Shown: positions 53,537 through 63,202, counted from the stretch's first letter. The stretch is DNA of 64,000 bases from Ascarosepion bandense (GCA_037127315.1 JBBBDQ010000346.1:5789501-5853500), one strand, 5' to 3'. A program made the numbers and translations. Notes: generated from the letters alone by a model not told the origin.

Positions 53537-53984
53537 TTTGGTTCTATTAACGAATGGTAAGTATACAATGGAGAGAACATGATGGAAATGATAAAGTCTA
53601 AAAATAAAATAAAAAAATATATTACGAAGAATCTCATACTAACAGTTACAAGTCGCAACTGAATATTCTGATACAAATAATGAGAACAGAGGGCGTACAG
53701 AATCTAAAACAAACAAGACATATTGAAGTCAAGAGAAGAAAGGCGACCTAGCCAATGACATAGTTTGTGTGAATGGATGGGACAACGACGACAATAATCA
53801 GGACCAAAGGTTAGTTATATTAAAATATAGCGTTGTCAGTATTTATTACCTGATATTAGTCGTTATGTCGTTGGGTATGTGATTTGTAGTCATTCTAGCT
53901 TTAACTTTCTTGTGCGTCTGGTGATAGCCATAGACATTTGTCGACAGTTGTCGTTATCCTGAATTGGTCCGATTCGCTTCAGTC
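53537..53984. other. Unassigned sequence
   Basis: No gene recognised. Confidence 0.4.
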
Positions 53985-54272
53985 AGTTAATTGCCATACG
54001 TGATACACACTTTCGGCAGAAACTGGGCAGAAGATTATCCCGCAGTAGGTTGACATTACTTTCTGCGGTAGACCAGTTGCCAACCAAGACTATAGAACCC
54101 AATCTGTCCTGTTATTTAACCCATAACTAGAGGAAAAAGACTGATTAATAACTTTCCCAAGGGTATTTGTGCGTATGTGAATGCAAGGATTTCAACTGGA
54201 ATTTGAACTCGACGTCCCGATTTCTCGTTCTGAGCCGATATCCACTGCACCACAACGTACATCCTATTCGCC
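53985..54272 (-). mobile_element. tRNA-derived SINE (family B), near full length
   Basis: Minus-strand head GGATGTACGTTGTGGTGCAG at 54266 down to the tail near 53990. A gap in the tail removes the CATGTCTCTTTCGAG part. Confidence 0.88.
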
Positions 54273-54435
54273 AAATTCGTTTCCACCGCTTTTTAGAAAC
54301 TAACAAACAAAAGAAAACGCATTTCTTAATGTGTCAAACAACACTACGCATATAGTATGAACTGGCTGCTTTTATTATCCTTAGTAGTTGCGTTCTGCTA
54401 ACTATATGTAAATAGTGAACTATGTAAGATAGTTG
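54273..54435. other. Short unassigned stretch
   Basis: AT-rich, no recognised features. Confidence 0.35.
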
Positions 54436-54760
54436 CTGGTTAGAAAAATAGTCTAGCTTGACAGAGTGAACCAACTTCCGTGGTTGCCGACTTGGCAATT
54501 GATTCAACATTCTTTTTCCACTTCATGTCAGATGAAGATTTGTCCCAGAAAACGCAATGGGTCACTCTCCTGGATGTTAGCATCAGCCATACTGATATGG
54601 CATGTGTTTAAAAATTTGATATAGAGTTGAAAATATTTCGTCCTTCAAATTTAGCGCCAGTGTAAAGCAGAAAACGAAGTCTAACCAAGGAAAACGATTC
54701 GTCAAAGAATGAATATCTTTTTTCTTGTTGTTGTATAAACACGTTTCATCAGTGTAATTT
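54436..54760 (-). pseudogene. CR1/Jockey-group LINE, divergent copy
   Basis: Minus strand reads NYTDETCLYNNKKKD near 54755 (a decayed YADDTxxY box), DPLRFLGQIF near 54550, and after a frame change SDMKWKKNVESIAKSATTEV, GSLCQARLFF down to 54440. This parallels LRLLGLTLSADLKW and IAKSAAMKVGSLC of better copies. It is more divergent than the others, so it is older or from a sister subfamily. Confidence 0.7.
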
Positions 54761-55119
54761 GTCCGGCGAAGCCCGGCCAAATGATCACGGGTCACTTATA
54801 CAGATGCTTGGCAGTTGTGCTGAGAATCGTAACTTTAATCCGTGACTTCTAGAGAAACGTGATGATCCACACGTTATAATAAATGAATGCTGCGTCTCTG
54901 TACCTTATTAAAATGTTGACGAAATTAAGTTACGAATAGTAGAGAGAGAAAGAGACTGAAATAACTGATATTCCAGCAAGTCAAATCAGAAAAACAGTTT
55001 AGTAACTCAAATAATTACAGGTCTTGCTCAAATTGGCGTCCATGGCTATATTGAAATAGATTTTCATTTCTGTCCTGAAAACTAGTATCCAAACTATAAA
55101 ATATTTCTCTCTTGTTCAC

Positions 55120-55122
<3 letters not shown>
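54761..55122. other. Unassigned sequence
   Basis: No gene recognised. Confidence 0.4.

Positions 55123-55173
<51 letters not shown>
55123..55173. repeat. (TA)n microsatellite
   Basis: About 25 TA units just before a hairpin-forming inverted repeat. Confidence 0.95.
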
Positions 55174-55177
<4 letters not shown>

Positions 55178-55183
55178 AGATAG

Positions 55184-55270
55184 ATAGATGGGTGTGAGTT
55201 TGTAACCCTGGGTTTCACGCTTTTGCCATTGTCAGGCAAAACCCAGGATTACACTCTCACACCTATCTAT
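55184..55270. repeat. Inverted repeat, 32-bp arms, ~23-nt loop
   Basis: Left arm 55184-55215 (contains GGTGTGAGTTTGTAACCCTG) and right arm 55239-55270 pair with 28 of 32 positions. The loop holds CACGCTTTTGCCATTGTCAGGC. It could be a small foldback element. Confidence 0.85.
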
Positions 55271-55362
55271 ATGAATATGTCTGCTCTATCACTGATATTG
55301 AGCGCTTTTAAATAAGTACCACGCATATATAATATGTAAACAATATAATATATATAACAAAT

Positions 55363-55370
<8 letters not shown>
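55271..55370. other. Short unassigned stretch
   Basis: AT-rich sequence between an inverted repeat and a (TA)n tract. Confidence 0.35.

Positions 55371-55420
<50 letters not shown>
55371..55420. repeat. (TA)n microsatellite at SINE-A 3' end
   Basis: About 25 TA units abutting the 3' end of the minus-strand SINE-A copy. Confidence 0.95.
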
Positions 55421-55423
<3 letters not shown>

Positions 55424-55711
55424 GCAGACAGATCTGTCTCGCTGTATCACAGCTCATCAGTATGGTTAGACAGCCGATTGCTTTTTGCTCAGGATTGAAA
55501 CTCGACAGAATTGGCGTCAGTCGGCGATTCTACCTCAGAGCTACGGGCGCTCGGTAAAAGAAAGCAGACTTTGTAGTGTGTACATTATCATTATACACAC
55601 GCCCAATAGCTGAGAGTGTTCTAATTCATTGCTGAAAGAAAGATGCGTATATTCTAGGGTAGCTACTTTTTTTCAAAGTCTACCGTTCTTCCAGCGTTCT
55701 CAATCAGGGTG

Positions 55712-55716
<5 letters not shown>
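55420..55716 (-). mobile_element. tRNA-derived SINE (family A), near full length
   Basis: Same layout as the copy at 819-1112: tail CTGCAGACAGATCTGTCTCG, box B region GGATTGAAACTCGACAGAAT, box A region TTCTACCTCAGAGCTACGGG, then the 5' part up to CAATCAGGGTG. TA tracts flank both sides again. Confidence 0.9.
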
Positions 55717-55768
<52 letters not shown>

Positions 55769-55770
55769 TA
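55713..55770. repeat. (TA)n to (GT)n microsatellite
   Basis: Interrupted TA units then about nine GT units, adjacent to the 5' side of SINE-A. Confidence 0.9.
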
Positions 55771-55927
55771 CTTTTGATCTTCAAAAAATTGAATGCCATG
55801 GAAATCTTTATCAACTGCCTTCTTGGATGATATTCTGTTGATCCCCATCATGAGTAATGTTTCTGTTTTCTCGTTCTTTCACACCCAATAACCACTTGCG
55901 TCTTAACGACTTATTGGAACCCATACT
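55771..55927. other. Unassigned sequence
   Basis: Could be a very decayed part of the LINE that becomes recognisable at about 55928. Confidence 0.3.
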
Positions 55928-56026
55928 TATAATATTGCTGCCACATATGATCTTGTGCTTTCAATATATATCAATAGTTCTCTTTTAAATACAAAGAAGA
56001 ATCAGCAATATTATTGGTCCTGATCT
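55928..56026 (+). mobile_element. CR1/Jockey-group LINE, 5' half of a copy split by an RTE-like LINE
   Basis: ATTGCTGCCACATATGATCT matches the IEYCCHIWSG coding region of other copies. The copy is interrupted after GGTCCTGATCT (56016-56026) and continues at 56391. Confidence 0.65.
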
Positions 56027-56390
56027 TCTTCTTCTATGTGCCCTGTCCCTTCAAGACGTAGGCGATCATTGCCTTCCACGTCTCCCTATCCCTTGTGGTT
56101 CTTAGTATGTTTGCTCCTGTTACTCATAGCAACCCCTGTTCCGTCATCCACCTGATCAGGCCCTGCAAATATGTTCTCCACTGTTTCCTCTGTCTGTTTT
56201 TTCTTCTATCTAGCCTGTCAGTATCAGGTTCTCTAAGCTCTTCTTTCTTATTCATGTCCCAGGAATTGCAGTTATCTTTTCCTGATGTATTAATTTATAG
56301 TATTAATTTTCTTTTTGTTGCCATTCTTTCCAACACCTCATCGTTGCTTGCATGCTCAGTCCACGATATCCGCAGCATCCTTCTGTAGAA
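56027..56390 (-). mobile_element. RTE-like LINE insertion with a perfect 11-bp target-site duplication
   Basis: Minus-strand C-terminal fragment, 364 bp. It begins TTCTACAGAAGGATGCTGCG (FYRRMLRI) at 56390 and ends GGGCACATAGAAGAAGAAGA at 56027. Both flanks carry GGTCCTGATCT (56016-56026 and 56391-56401). The frame holds SVHDIRSILL-type antisense ORFs that are not genes. Confidence 0.93.
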
Positions 56391-56693
56391 GGTCCTGATC
56401 TAGTGTCTCAGATTCAATCACTTACGAGACTGGCAACGAGATCTAACAAATATACAGGTGTTCGCTGTAACCGTAATTTCTAAGCTTGTGAACATTTTTG
56501 CTCTCTACCGACTCAAAGTTTTTCAACCAACTTTAAACTTCAAAAATTAAAATGTCAATTGCTTTCGACTGTCCTTATGATTACACTTCTCTTGTTCTCA
56601 CTCTTTAGTATAAAGTTTCTGCTTTCTAATTTTTCCCCACCCAGCAACAGCTTGTGTCCTTGTAGCCTGACTGCCTTATTTGCAGCGAAATTG

Positions 56694-56695
<2 letters not shown>
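56391..56695 (+). mobile_element. CR1/Jockey-group LINE, 3' half of the split copy
   Basis: After the duplication the LINE resumes: RLATRSNKYTGVRCNRNF (SHPFTVK region), LPTNFKLQKLKCQLL (NSLP...FKCKVNRHL region) and a 3' UTR. The end near 56695 (TTGCAGCGAAATTGATAA) is decayed and is followed by a (TA)n tract. Confidence 0.65.

Positions 56696-56730
<35 letters not shown>
56696..56730. repeat. (TA)n microsatellite after a LINE
   Basis: About 17 TA units following the LINE end. Confidence 0.9.
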
Positions 56731-56733
<3 letters not shown>

Positions 56734-57057
56734 AATGTGCTTCTTTTGAAAATTGTCCACTATGGTGGATTTTAGTTTTTTTTTTTAAATCTCGTTGAAC
56801 GATAGCACATCATTTAGAAGAAAACATTTATATTTGAAAATGATTTACATGTAAATCATTTTCACAACCAACATCCAACATTGCCTGATGACGAGATTCT
56901 ATCTCGAAACATAGTCATTTCCATTTCAATGCACATTTAATTCATTATGATATTATTATATTAAGCACTATAAAATTTATTGTATTGAGCAATGTTTATA
57001 TAAAACAAATAAATGCTAGGGGACTCAAAACCGTAAAACCTTGGATGCTCTTCCCCT
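56731..57057. other. Unassigned sequence with a 30-bp perfect palindrome
   Basis: 56835-56864 is a perfect palindrome without a loop, centred on ACATGT. CTGATGACGAGATTCTATCTCG near 56884 is a motif of unknown role. No gene. Confidence 0.7.

Positions 57058-57136
<79 letters not shown>
57058..57136. repeat. (TA)n then (GT)n microsatellite
   Basis: About 16 TA units followed by about 21 GT units. The cysteine/valine ORF starting at 57092 is an artefact. Confidence 0.95.
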
Positions 57137-57140
<4 letters not shown>

Positions 57141-57566
57141 ATATATATTATCAGACATTGAGCACTGGAATTAGATCAATAGGCAAGAATACCTCCCCTC
57201 TCAAATCCGCATTGTTCAATCGAATCTCAATTTGTCTTCTGACTTCATGGCAGCTGATTACATTGAATGCTCGTCGCTTGTGATATTTTCGAGGGACACA
57301 AACGTCTTAATATGTTGACAATCGTTTTCAATGCCTGTCTTTTGTTAAGCGATCAGACGAAGAATCATGTTACGTCTTGCTAACATAGTTTAGATCAAAC
57401 CGGCAGAAGATGACAGGACGTAAAATCATTCGATAAGTACGCGCTAGCAAAAAGTAAATGATTTCTTTTTACAGACGAAATCAATTCTATCTCACTGTAT
57501 TCCTCCTCTCCTTCTCCCGTCTCTTTCAAAAACAATACAGCACGCACTCCCCATATATATATATAT
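57137..57566. other. Unassigned sequence
   Basis: No gene recognised. Confidence 0.4.
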
Positions 57567-57611
57567 ATAAACTTATTTATGAATGGAACTTTGTCTGTGT
57601 GTGTGTATGTG
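57567..57611 (+). mobile_element. Helitron-like element, 5' piece left of an LTR retrotransposon
   Basis: TAAACTTATTTATGAATGGA, ACTTTGTCTGTGTGTG and the GT tract match the 5' end of the Helitron family. The copy breaks off exactly at the 5' LTR and continues after the 3' LTR at 63676. Confidence 0.88.
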
Positions 57612-58084
57612 TGTAATATAACAATCTGGCCCCACCCGAGGAAGTGATGCAAGCGATGGTGTTTCCTGTCGGTGAAGGGGGCGGCGAAGCGACAAGACAG
57701 GTGTTTGTGAAATACATCCTGTCGAGGCCAGAGCGGATGTCGTTTTGACCTTGTTTCCGACAGCGGTGGAAATGGCTACAGAGGCAAACAGATCAGGTGC
57801 CTCTTAGAATTACGTGGGCGTTGCGTGGGCGAGGCAAAAAACCGGAAGGAAAGTCCCGGTTCTAGAGGACTATATAAAGACCTCGACACACGAATTCGCC
57901 AGTAGCAGAGAACGGCCAGTGGAAGCAGACAAACACCACGGCAAGACTACACTTCCGTCAACCCATGTGCCTCTCACCCTTCCGTTCTCTATTCCACACG
58001 GTCCGTCGTTAATAATAAAAATATAACCTTATATTTTTATATATGCGTGTTTGTTGTTTTGTCGTCGTACGGCGATATATAACA
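57612..58084 (+). repeat. 5' LTR
   Basis: Begins TGTAATATAACAATC and ends TATATAACA. It has a TATA box TATATAAAG (57871-57879) and a polyadenylation signal AATAAA (58014-58019) followed by a GT/T-rich stretch, so U3, R and U5 can be placed. The following TTGGTGCCTAGTGAC (58093-58107) is a possible primer-binding site starting TGGTGCC. Confidence 0.95.
57871..57879 (+). promoter_or_regulatory. LTR TATA box
   Basis: TATATAAAG preceded by GAGGAC. Transcription would start about 25-30 nt downstream, near GAATTCGCCAGTAG. The 3' LTR has the same box at 63462-63470. Confidence 0.75.
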
Positions 58085-58092
58085 TACGCAAA

Positions 58093-58110
58093 TTGGTGCC
58101 TAGTGACTTG
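58093..58110 (+). promoter_or_regulatory. Candidate primer-binding site
   Basis: TTGGTGCCTAGTGACTTG lies 8 nt after the LTR end. A TGG start pairs with the universal CCA end of a tRNA. Which tRNA was not determined. Confidence 0.5.
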
Positions 58111-58266
58111 CTGTTTTAAGATAACAACAACAACAAAACAGATAGATGCGAACTTGGTTACCACGGCGACAATTGAAATTCAACGGAATTAAAACTACCA
58201 GATAGAAGACGAAAATAGAAAGCAACCGGACGACCATAGACGACATCAACGAAAGGTAGGTGACTT

Positions 58267-59238
58267 TTGATTCGATCTTGTGTGTGTTCTGCTCTTGTTC
58301 ATAAGTTTATAATAAGTCTAATTAAAAAAAAAAAAAATGGAACAGCATACTTTTGCCGATTTTGTTCAAGGTCTGACCCTAGAATTGAGAAATGTGGCTT
58401 GTTCGGTGTCGAAGACTTTAAGGGGAGAATCTTTTTAAAGAATATACAACCATTAGCGTGCAAAGAAGATGGTGGTTATAGTGCTTGGTTGGAGGATATG
58501 GAGAGGTATTTTAAAGTTGTGCGCGTGGCAGAAGAAGACAAGTGTCAGGCAGCTCTTCTCACAACAAGGGGAGCTGTTGGACACTATGTATATAGACTAA
58601 TCTCTAATAACCCACAACTCACATGGAAGGAGTTCAAAACTTCTTTAAAGGAATACCACGGATTGGTTTTAGACCCCGACGCACGGTTAGTCGAATTAGT
58701 GAACATTAAGCAGGGTAGAACGGATGGGGTGCAGGACTACATGCAGAAAGTAGTACGCCTAGCGGAGGGCGCATATGTTGGGTTTGACGGGAGGAATGAA
58801 GTTGTGATAAAACAAGTTCTAGGATTTTTTATAAAAGGTCTAAGGGATCGGGAAATAAAGATGGCAGTTATGAAGGATGAGCCACAAACACTAGAGGCTG
58901 CCTATCAGAAAGCGTTATCTGAGTTGAGATGGAAAATTCGACTCGACGCAAACTCTGAATACGAAGAGAAGCCTATGGAAATTTGCCACTCTCGGAGACG
59001 GGTACCGATAGAAGCCGTAAGCCCCGCTAAATCTAATAATAATAATGATAATAATAGGAATAAGAACAATAGAAAAGTTGGGACTCGTGAGCGGGAGAGG
59101 AACGGGAGCGTTGTTAGGTGTTGGAATTGTGGGAAAGAAGGCCACATAGCGAAATTTTGTAGACGCGCCCCGGAAAACGGCAGAGGTCCGTTCGTGCGAC
59201 GCCCAACGAACGGAACAAGACGGTACCAACGCACATAG
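58267..59238 (+). CDS. gag: Gag polyprotein of the Ty3/Gypsy element
   Basis: Gag forms the particle and packages the RNA (family knowledge). The open frame is 323 codons. A capsid-like part spans about residues 60-235 (DGGYSAWLEDMERYFKVV near the start, WKEFKTSLKEYHGLVLDP in the middle). A basic, asparagine-rich linker follows, then one CCHC zinc knuckle, CWNCGKEGHIAKFC (59119-59160), typical of nucleocapsid. The first ~40 residues are doubtful: a separate ATG frame at 58337 (MEQHTFADFVQGLTLELR) looks like a better Gag start but runs into a stop at 58436, suggesting a frameshift between about 58340 and 58450. The ORF end overlaps the pol frame, which lies at -1, so pol may be made by frameshifting. 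Confidence 0.85.
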   Translation: MIRSCVCSALVHKFIISLIKKKKNGTAYFCRFCSRSDPRIEKCGLFGVEDFKGRIFLKNIQPLACKEDGGYSAWLEDMERYFKVVRVAEEDKCQAALLTTRGAVGHYVYRLISNNPQLTWKEFKTSLKEYHGLVLDPDARLVELVNIKQGRTDGVQDYMQKVVRLAEGAYVGFDGRNEVVIKQVLGFFIKGLRDREIKMAVMKDEPQTLEAAYQKALSELRWKIRLDANSEYEEKPMEICHSRRRVPIEAVSPAKSNNNNDNNRNKNNRKVGTRERERNGSVVRCWNCGKEGHIAKFCRRAPENGRGPFVRRPTNGTRRYQRT

Positions 59239-59246
59239 TTGGTAAT

Positions 59247-60215
59247 ATGAGCGCGCCAAATTCCATCTTTATTAGAATAGAACGTAGACCTTATAGGGCG
59301 TTGGTAGATACGGGAGCAGAGGTGTCGGTTATAAGCTGTAGGGTATTTAAAAAATTGCGACTGGGACTTGAACTGCAAAAGAGGGACATTAAACTTCGAA
59401 CTGCGAATGGATCCCCGTTATACGTTGAAGGCCTTTGTCGTCTACAGGTCCAGATAGGAAGTAAGTCCATACCCCATGATTTTTTAGTCGTGAAAAATCT
59501 CAATAGAAACGTTATACTTGGCCGAGATTGGCTGATGCAGAACGGGGTGAGAATGTATTTCGATTTGGGGGCATTGAAGATTGGTGAAGAATACGTGGCA
59601 TTGGAGGAGGATGTTCATATTTCCTCTATTGTTAGGTTAGCTCAAAAAGTAACATTAAGACCTCAACACCTGCATGCTTGTCTGGGATTAACCAGGCTGA
59701 GAAATGGACGTGGCAAAGAATATGAAATCGAACAGCTGAGTAGTGGATATGTTAGCAACTTATGTGGTATATCAGTAGCCAACGCAGTTGTAAAAATGCC
59801 AAAGTCTCGTAAGTTTCAGTTGCTGATAATAAATAACACTAACCAGACAATCACTTTGAGACGGGGGTGTCCGCTGGCTAAATTGGAAAGGGCGGGTAAT
59901 ATTACTGAAATTACTATGCCCGATAAACAAAATAATAAAAGTCCTGATGTAGATTGGGAACAGGTACATGTATCGGAGGAATTCAAGCCTGAAATTAACA
60001 AATTGCTAAAAAGAAATAGGGACATGTTCGTTAGTGACGACAAAAACCTGGGCAGAACCGATACTGTGGAGATGCGTATCGATACTGGAACGCATGAGCC
60101 CATAAGAAAACGCCCATATCGCACACCCCTCAAACAAAGAAAGACAATGGATTCAGCAATCGACGAAATGATGCAGGCAGGTGTAATTGAGAGATCCCGT
60201 GGGGTTTTCCAGTAG
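59247..60215 (+). CDS. pol: Pol, part 1: aspartic protease and start of reverse transcriptase
   Basis: 322 codons. The pepsin-like retroviral protease is clear: LVDTGAEVSVIS (59301-59336) with the catalytic DTG, and the flap/C-terminal ILGRDWL near 59510. The RT lead-in includes RKRPYRTPLKQRKT and MMQAGVIERS. The frame then fails near 60196-60198: a one-base deletion in a C run, judged from how the RT continues in another frame, brings a stop at 60213. The frame is open upstream of the ATG into gag (THIVGNMSAP), so the ATG at 59247 is probably not the true start; the protein would be part of a Gag-Pol fusion. Confidence 0.9.
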   Translation: MSAPNSIFIRIERRPYRALVDTGAEVSVISCRVFKKLRLGLELQKRDIKLRTANGSPLYVEGLCRLQVQIGSKSIPHDFLVVKNLNRNVILGRDWLMQNGVRMYFDLGALKIGEEYVALEEDVHISSIVRLAQKVTLRPQHLHACLGLTRLRNGRGKEYEIEQLSSGYVSNLCGISVANAVVKMPKSRKFQLLIINNTNQTITLRRGCPLAKLERAGNITEITMPDKQNNKSPDVDWEQVHVSEEFKPEINKLLKRNRDMFVSDDKNLGRTDTVEMRIDTGTHEPIRKRPYRTPLKQRKTMDSAIDEMMQAGVIERSRGVFQ

Positions 60216-60526
60216 TTTTAGTAGAGAAGAAAGACGGTGGTAAGAGATTTTGTGTAGACTTTAGAGCACTTAATAAGATTACAAAGAAATATGCTCGACC
60301 TCTTCCTGTCATCGATGATATACTGGCATCACTTGGTTCGGCAAGGTACTTTTCGAAGCTTGATTTAAAATCAGGGTACTGGCAAGTTAAGCTTCATGAT
60401 GATGACAAAGAAAAACGTGCATTCACCTGCCACAAGGGTCTGTTTCATTTTAATGTTATGCCATTTGGACTTGCAAACGCACCCGGCATCTTCCAGGAAT
60501 TAATGTCAGTTGTTTTACAGGGATAG
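60203..60526 (+). pseudogene. pol: Pol, part 2: reverse transcriptase fingers and palm before YLDD
   Basis: After the frame change the reading continues PVVLVEKKDGGKRFCVDFRA, LNKITKKYARPLPVIDD, FSKLDLKSGYWQV (first palm aspartate) and FNVMPFGLANAPGIFQ. A TAG at 60524-60526 stops this frame 6 codons before the YLDD box, so full-length RT cannot be made from this copy. Confidence 0.9.
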
Positions 60527-60973
60527 GAAGATTTTGCTCTGGCATATTTAGATGATATTCTGATATTTTCAAATACGGTGGAAGATCATTTAAGACATAT
60601 AGACACAGTCTTGAGTAGTCTACGTAAGCACAACCTTAAACTGAAGCCAGCTAAGTGTGAGTTCTTTAAGAAAGAGACCCAATACCTGGGGTTCAAGATA
60701 AGTGAAGAGGGAATACAACCGGACCTCAATAAAGTCAAGGCTATAAAGTCAGTTTCTACTCCAACCACTGTTAGGCAAGTAAGAGCTTTTATCGGGATGA
60801 CCTCATACTATCGCCGCTTTATTAGAAATTTCTCTGATATAGCCGAACCGCTGGTCAATTTGACAAGGAAATATAACACGATTCCAATGGGACGATGCTT
60901 GCCAAACCGCTTTCGATACACTAAAAACGAAGCTCGCGGAGATGATAACACTAGCCTATCCCAACCCAAATAA
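60527..60973 (+). pseudogene. pol: Pol, part 3: YLDD box, thumb and connection
   Basis: YLDD at 60545-60556, with both catalytic aspartates intact, then LKLKPAKCEFFKKETQYLGF, VRQVRAFIGMTSYYRRFI and SDIAEPLVNLTRKY. Near 60880 the meaningful frame changes again: the frame ending at 60973 reads nonsense, while the other gives WDDACQTAFDTLKTKLAE. Confidence 0.9.
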
Positions 60974-61802
60974 GGCGTATAGGTTATATACTGACGCATC
61001 CGATCAATCGATTGGCGCATGCCTATCCCAGGTGGTGTACGATAAGGAAAATAGGAAGGATGTAGAAAAACCAATTTATTTATTGTCCCATAAATTAAGT
61101 GACACACAAACGAGGTGGTCAACTATAGAGAAAGAGGCTTATGCCATACACTATGCTCTTCAAAAACTGAATCACTACCTGCATGGCGCAACATTCACAA
61201 TATACACTGATCATAGGCCCCTGGAGCACTTACTTAACTTGCCCATACAAAATAAGAAGATACAGACTTGGGCTCTGAGCATGTCTGGCTACAATTGTAG
61301 CATACAGTATCTTAAGGGTAAGGATAATGTTTGCGCGGATCTCTTATCACGCGCTGTTGATGTGAACGAAGACCATATTGCTTCTCCAGTAGATATAGAT
61401 GATAGAAATTACTTGGTTAGTGTTATAAACTCCAACCTAATGGAGCCGGAAGAATTAGCAGCCCATAAAAATGTCGGAAATTCATCAGAGGCACCCGAAC
61501 AGCCCACATTGAAAGGAATAGACATAATCAGGGAGCAAGAATCAGACAAAAACATCTTAGACCTGAAGATTAGATTACGAAATGGTAGGGCTACCAAAGC
61601 AGAACAGAAGAGATATATAGTAATGGATGAGGTGGTGTACTATTTGTCTCAACGTGATGATGAACCCCTCATCAGGCTGTATGTACCATCTCACCTTAGA
61701 AAAATGGTGCTAGTTCAATACCATGATGACAGTGGCCATATGGGGGTGGATAAGACATTCCACTCAATAAAAATAAAAGTATTTCTGGCCTTGTTTACTT
61801 AG
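60890..61802 (+). pseudogene. pol: Pol, part 4: RNase H and integrase zinc-binding start
   Basis: The frame holds WDDACQTAFDTLKTKL, the RNase H motif YTDASDQSIGACLSQ (60991-61035), the second RNase H acidic residue in TIEKEAYAIHYALQ, and the YTDHRPLEHL region. Next comes the HHCC integrase zinc-binding domain: YHDDSGHMGVDKTFHS with two histidines near 61720-61765. Near 61770 the frame changes in an A-rich run and this ORF stops at 61800. The YFWPC and CIPC-type cysteines lie in the new frame just beyond. Confidence 0.9.
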
Positions 61803-62343
61803 AGAAATAAATGATTTCGTAGGTAAATGTATCCCGTGTTAGACAAGAAACCTAAAGAGGCAGCAACCCCACATACAGGAATGTGACTTCCCTCCTTTTC
61901 CTTTCGCAAAGGTTGCTTTAGAATCCAGTGATTCGGATGACGAATCCGGAGCGGAACAGACCGACGTTCCAGTGCACAAAAATCGACACCAACGTGTGGA
62001 ATCAGACGATGAGTCTGATGTTCCATTAATGGAGCGCCGCATCATGACGCGACGTAAAATGGCGAATAAAAACGTGTCAACTATTGATAGTGATGATAGA
62101 ATCGGTGGTATAAATAATGTTTCATCCACGTTCGAGGATGATTGCTCAAAGTGTGAAACGACTGGATCTACTCATGTAGATCAGGGTTTTTCTAGGGAAT
62201 CACCTAGCAGCGAAGATGCCCAAATGAGGCAAACGTCTGTTGGGGCAAAAAGCACGGATAGACCTGCAGATTCCACAGTTGATCGGAACAAAAAGAAAGA
62301 ACAACTGAAAAGTCTTGTAGACTTATTGGCTGATATGCTATAG
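61776..62343 (+). pseudogene. pol: Pol, part 5: end of integrase zinc finger joined to the C-terminal tail (core deleted)
   Basis: The frame reads KYFWPCLLREINDFVGKCIP, a TAG at 61840-61842, then QECDFPPFPFAKVAL, which is where the integrase catalytic core should begin. Instead it passes straight into ESSDSDDESGAEQTD and a serine/aspartate-rich tail ending LKSLVDLLADML (stop at 62341). The DDE catalytic core is missing, so a deletion of several hundred base pairs with a junction near 61916-61920 is inferred. The tail may be the element's own C-terminal extension. Confidence 0.85.
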
Positions 62344-63202
62344 GATTGGGAAAGAAAGCAGTGGGAGGATTAACGATAGTTTAAGTGAAATAGTTAGGTC
62401 ACCTTCCTTATAGCAAAACATGCGGAAGATACAAACTAAGGAATTAAGAGTCACGGGTCTATTTTTTTTAAGACTAAATTAAGATAGATGAAACCTCTAA
62501 TCCTCCACAAGTAAATTGCATGCGGATTAACGTTGGAATCAGGGTAATTTTCTTCGTTTTCTATTGAACATTTCTCGGTCAGACTATGAGTGATATGTAC
62601 TGCAGATAATGGCCATTTTTCTGTGTTCAAACATAGTATGTTTGAAATTAAATTAAATTAAATGAAGTTACATGTGTAACAATAAACTCGAGCGGAAACA
62701 CGCATGGTGTTGGTCAAAGGTCATTTACTCGATGTCAGTTTAGAAACTGGGGCGCGGTTACCGCCTAGGATCATATGGTCGTGCATCGAGACGTCTACGC
62801 GTATGGACAGAGTCGAGAAAGGAAACGAACATTGAAAGTTACAGAAACTTAAAGAAAAAAAAAAAGAACAATGAAACATCGAGCTGGGAGAACATTATGC
62901 TCTGTATAAGTCCCAAGTAATTCTATCATCACTTTTGTGGCAGTCTCACTCATTTTGGCTTCCAACACTGCATCATGAAGCACACGCAAGAGATTCTGTG
63001 TTTTTTGTACAGGAAAATTCCACAATGGACACGAACATTGTTGGGCTGCCGATGTAGGCTCCCCTATATTTTTTTTTGTTTTGTTGTTTCGGCGTGCACA
63101 TGTTTTGTACAATTGTCGGGCTTGTGTGGCATGGGGGGGTGTGAGGGTGTTGCGCTTAAAATGTTCTTAGGTGAACATTTTGGAAAATGGGAGGGCGAGG
63201 AG
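62344..63202 (+). other. Element 3' untranslated region with polypurine tract
   Basis: No ORF of interest. The last 21 bases (63182-63202), GGAAAATGGGAGGGCGAGGAG, are purine-rich and lie directly before the 3' LTR, as expected for the primer of plus-strand DNA synthesis. Confidence 0.75.

Noticed and set aside
57814..58026. 70-codon ORF present twice (also at 63405)
   Set aside because: It lies inside the LTRs and overlaps the TATA box and polyadenylation signal, so it is an incidental frame of duplicated LTR sequence.
58905..59378. 157-codon minus-strand ORF
   Set aside because: Antisense shadow of gag, with poly-L/I stretches from the asparagine-rich linker.
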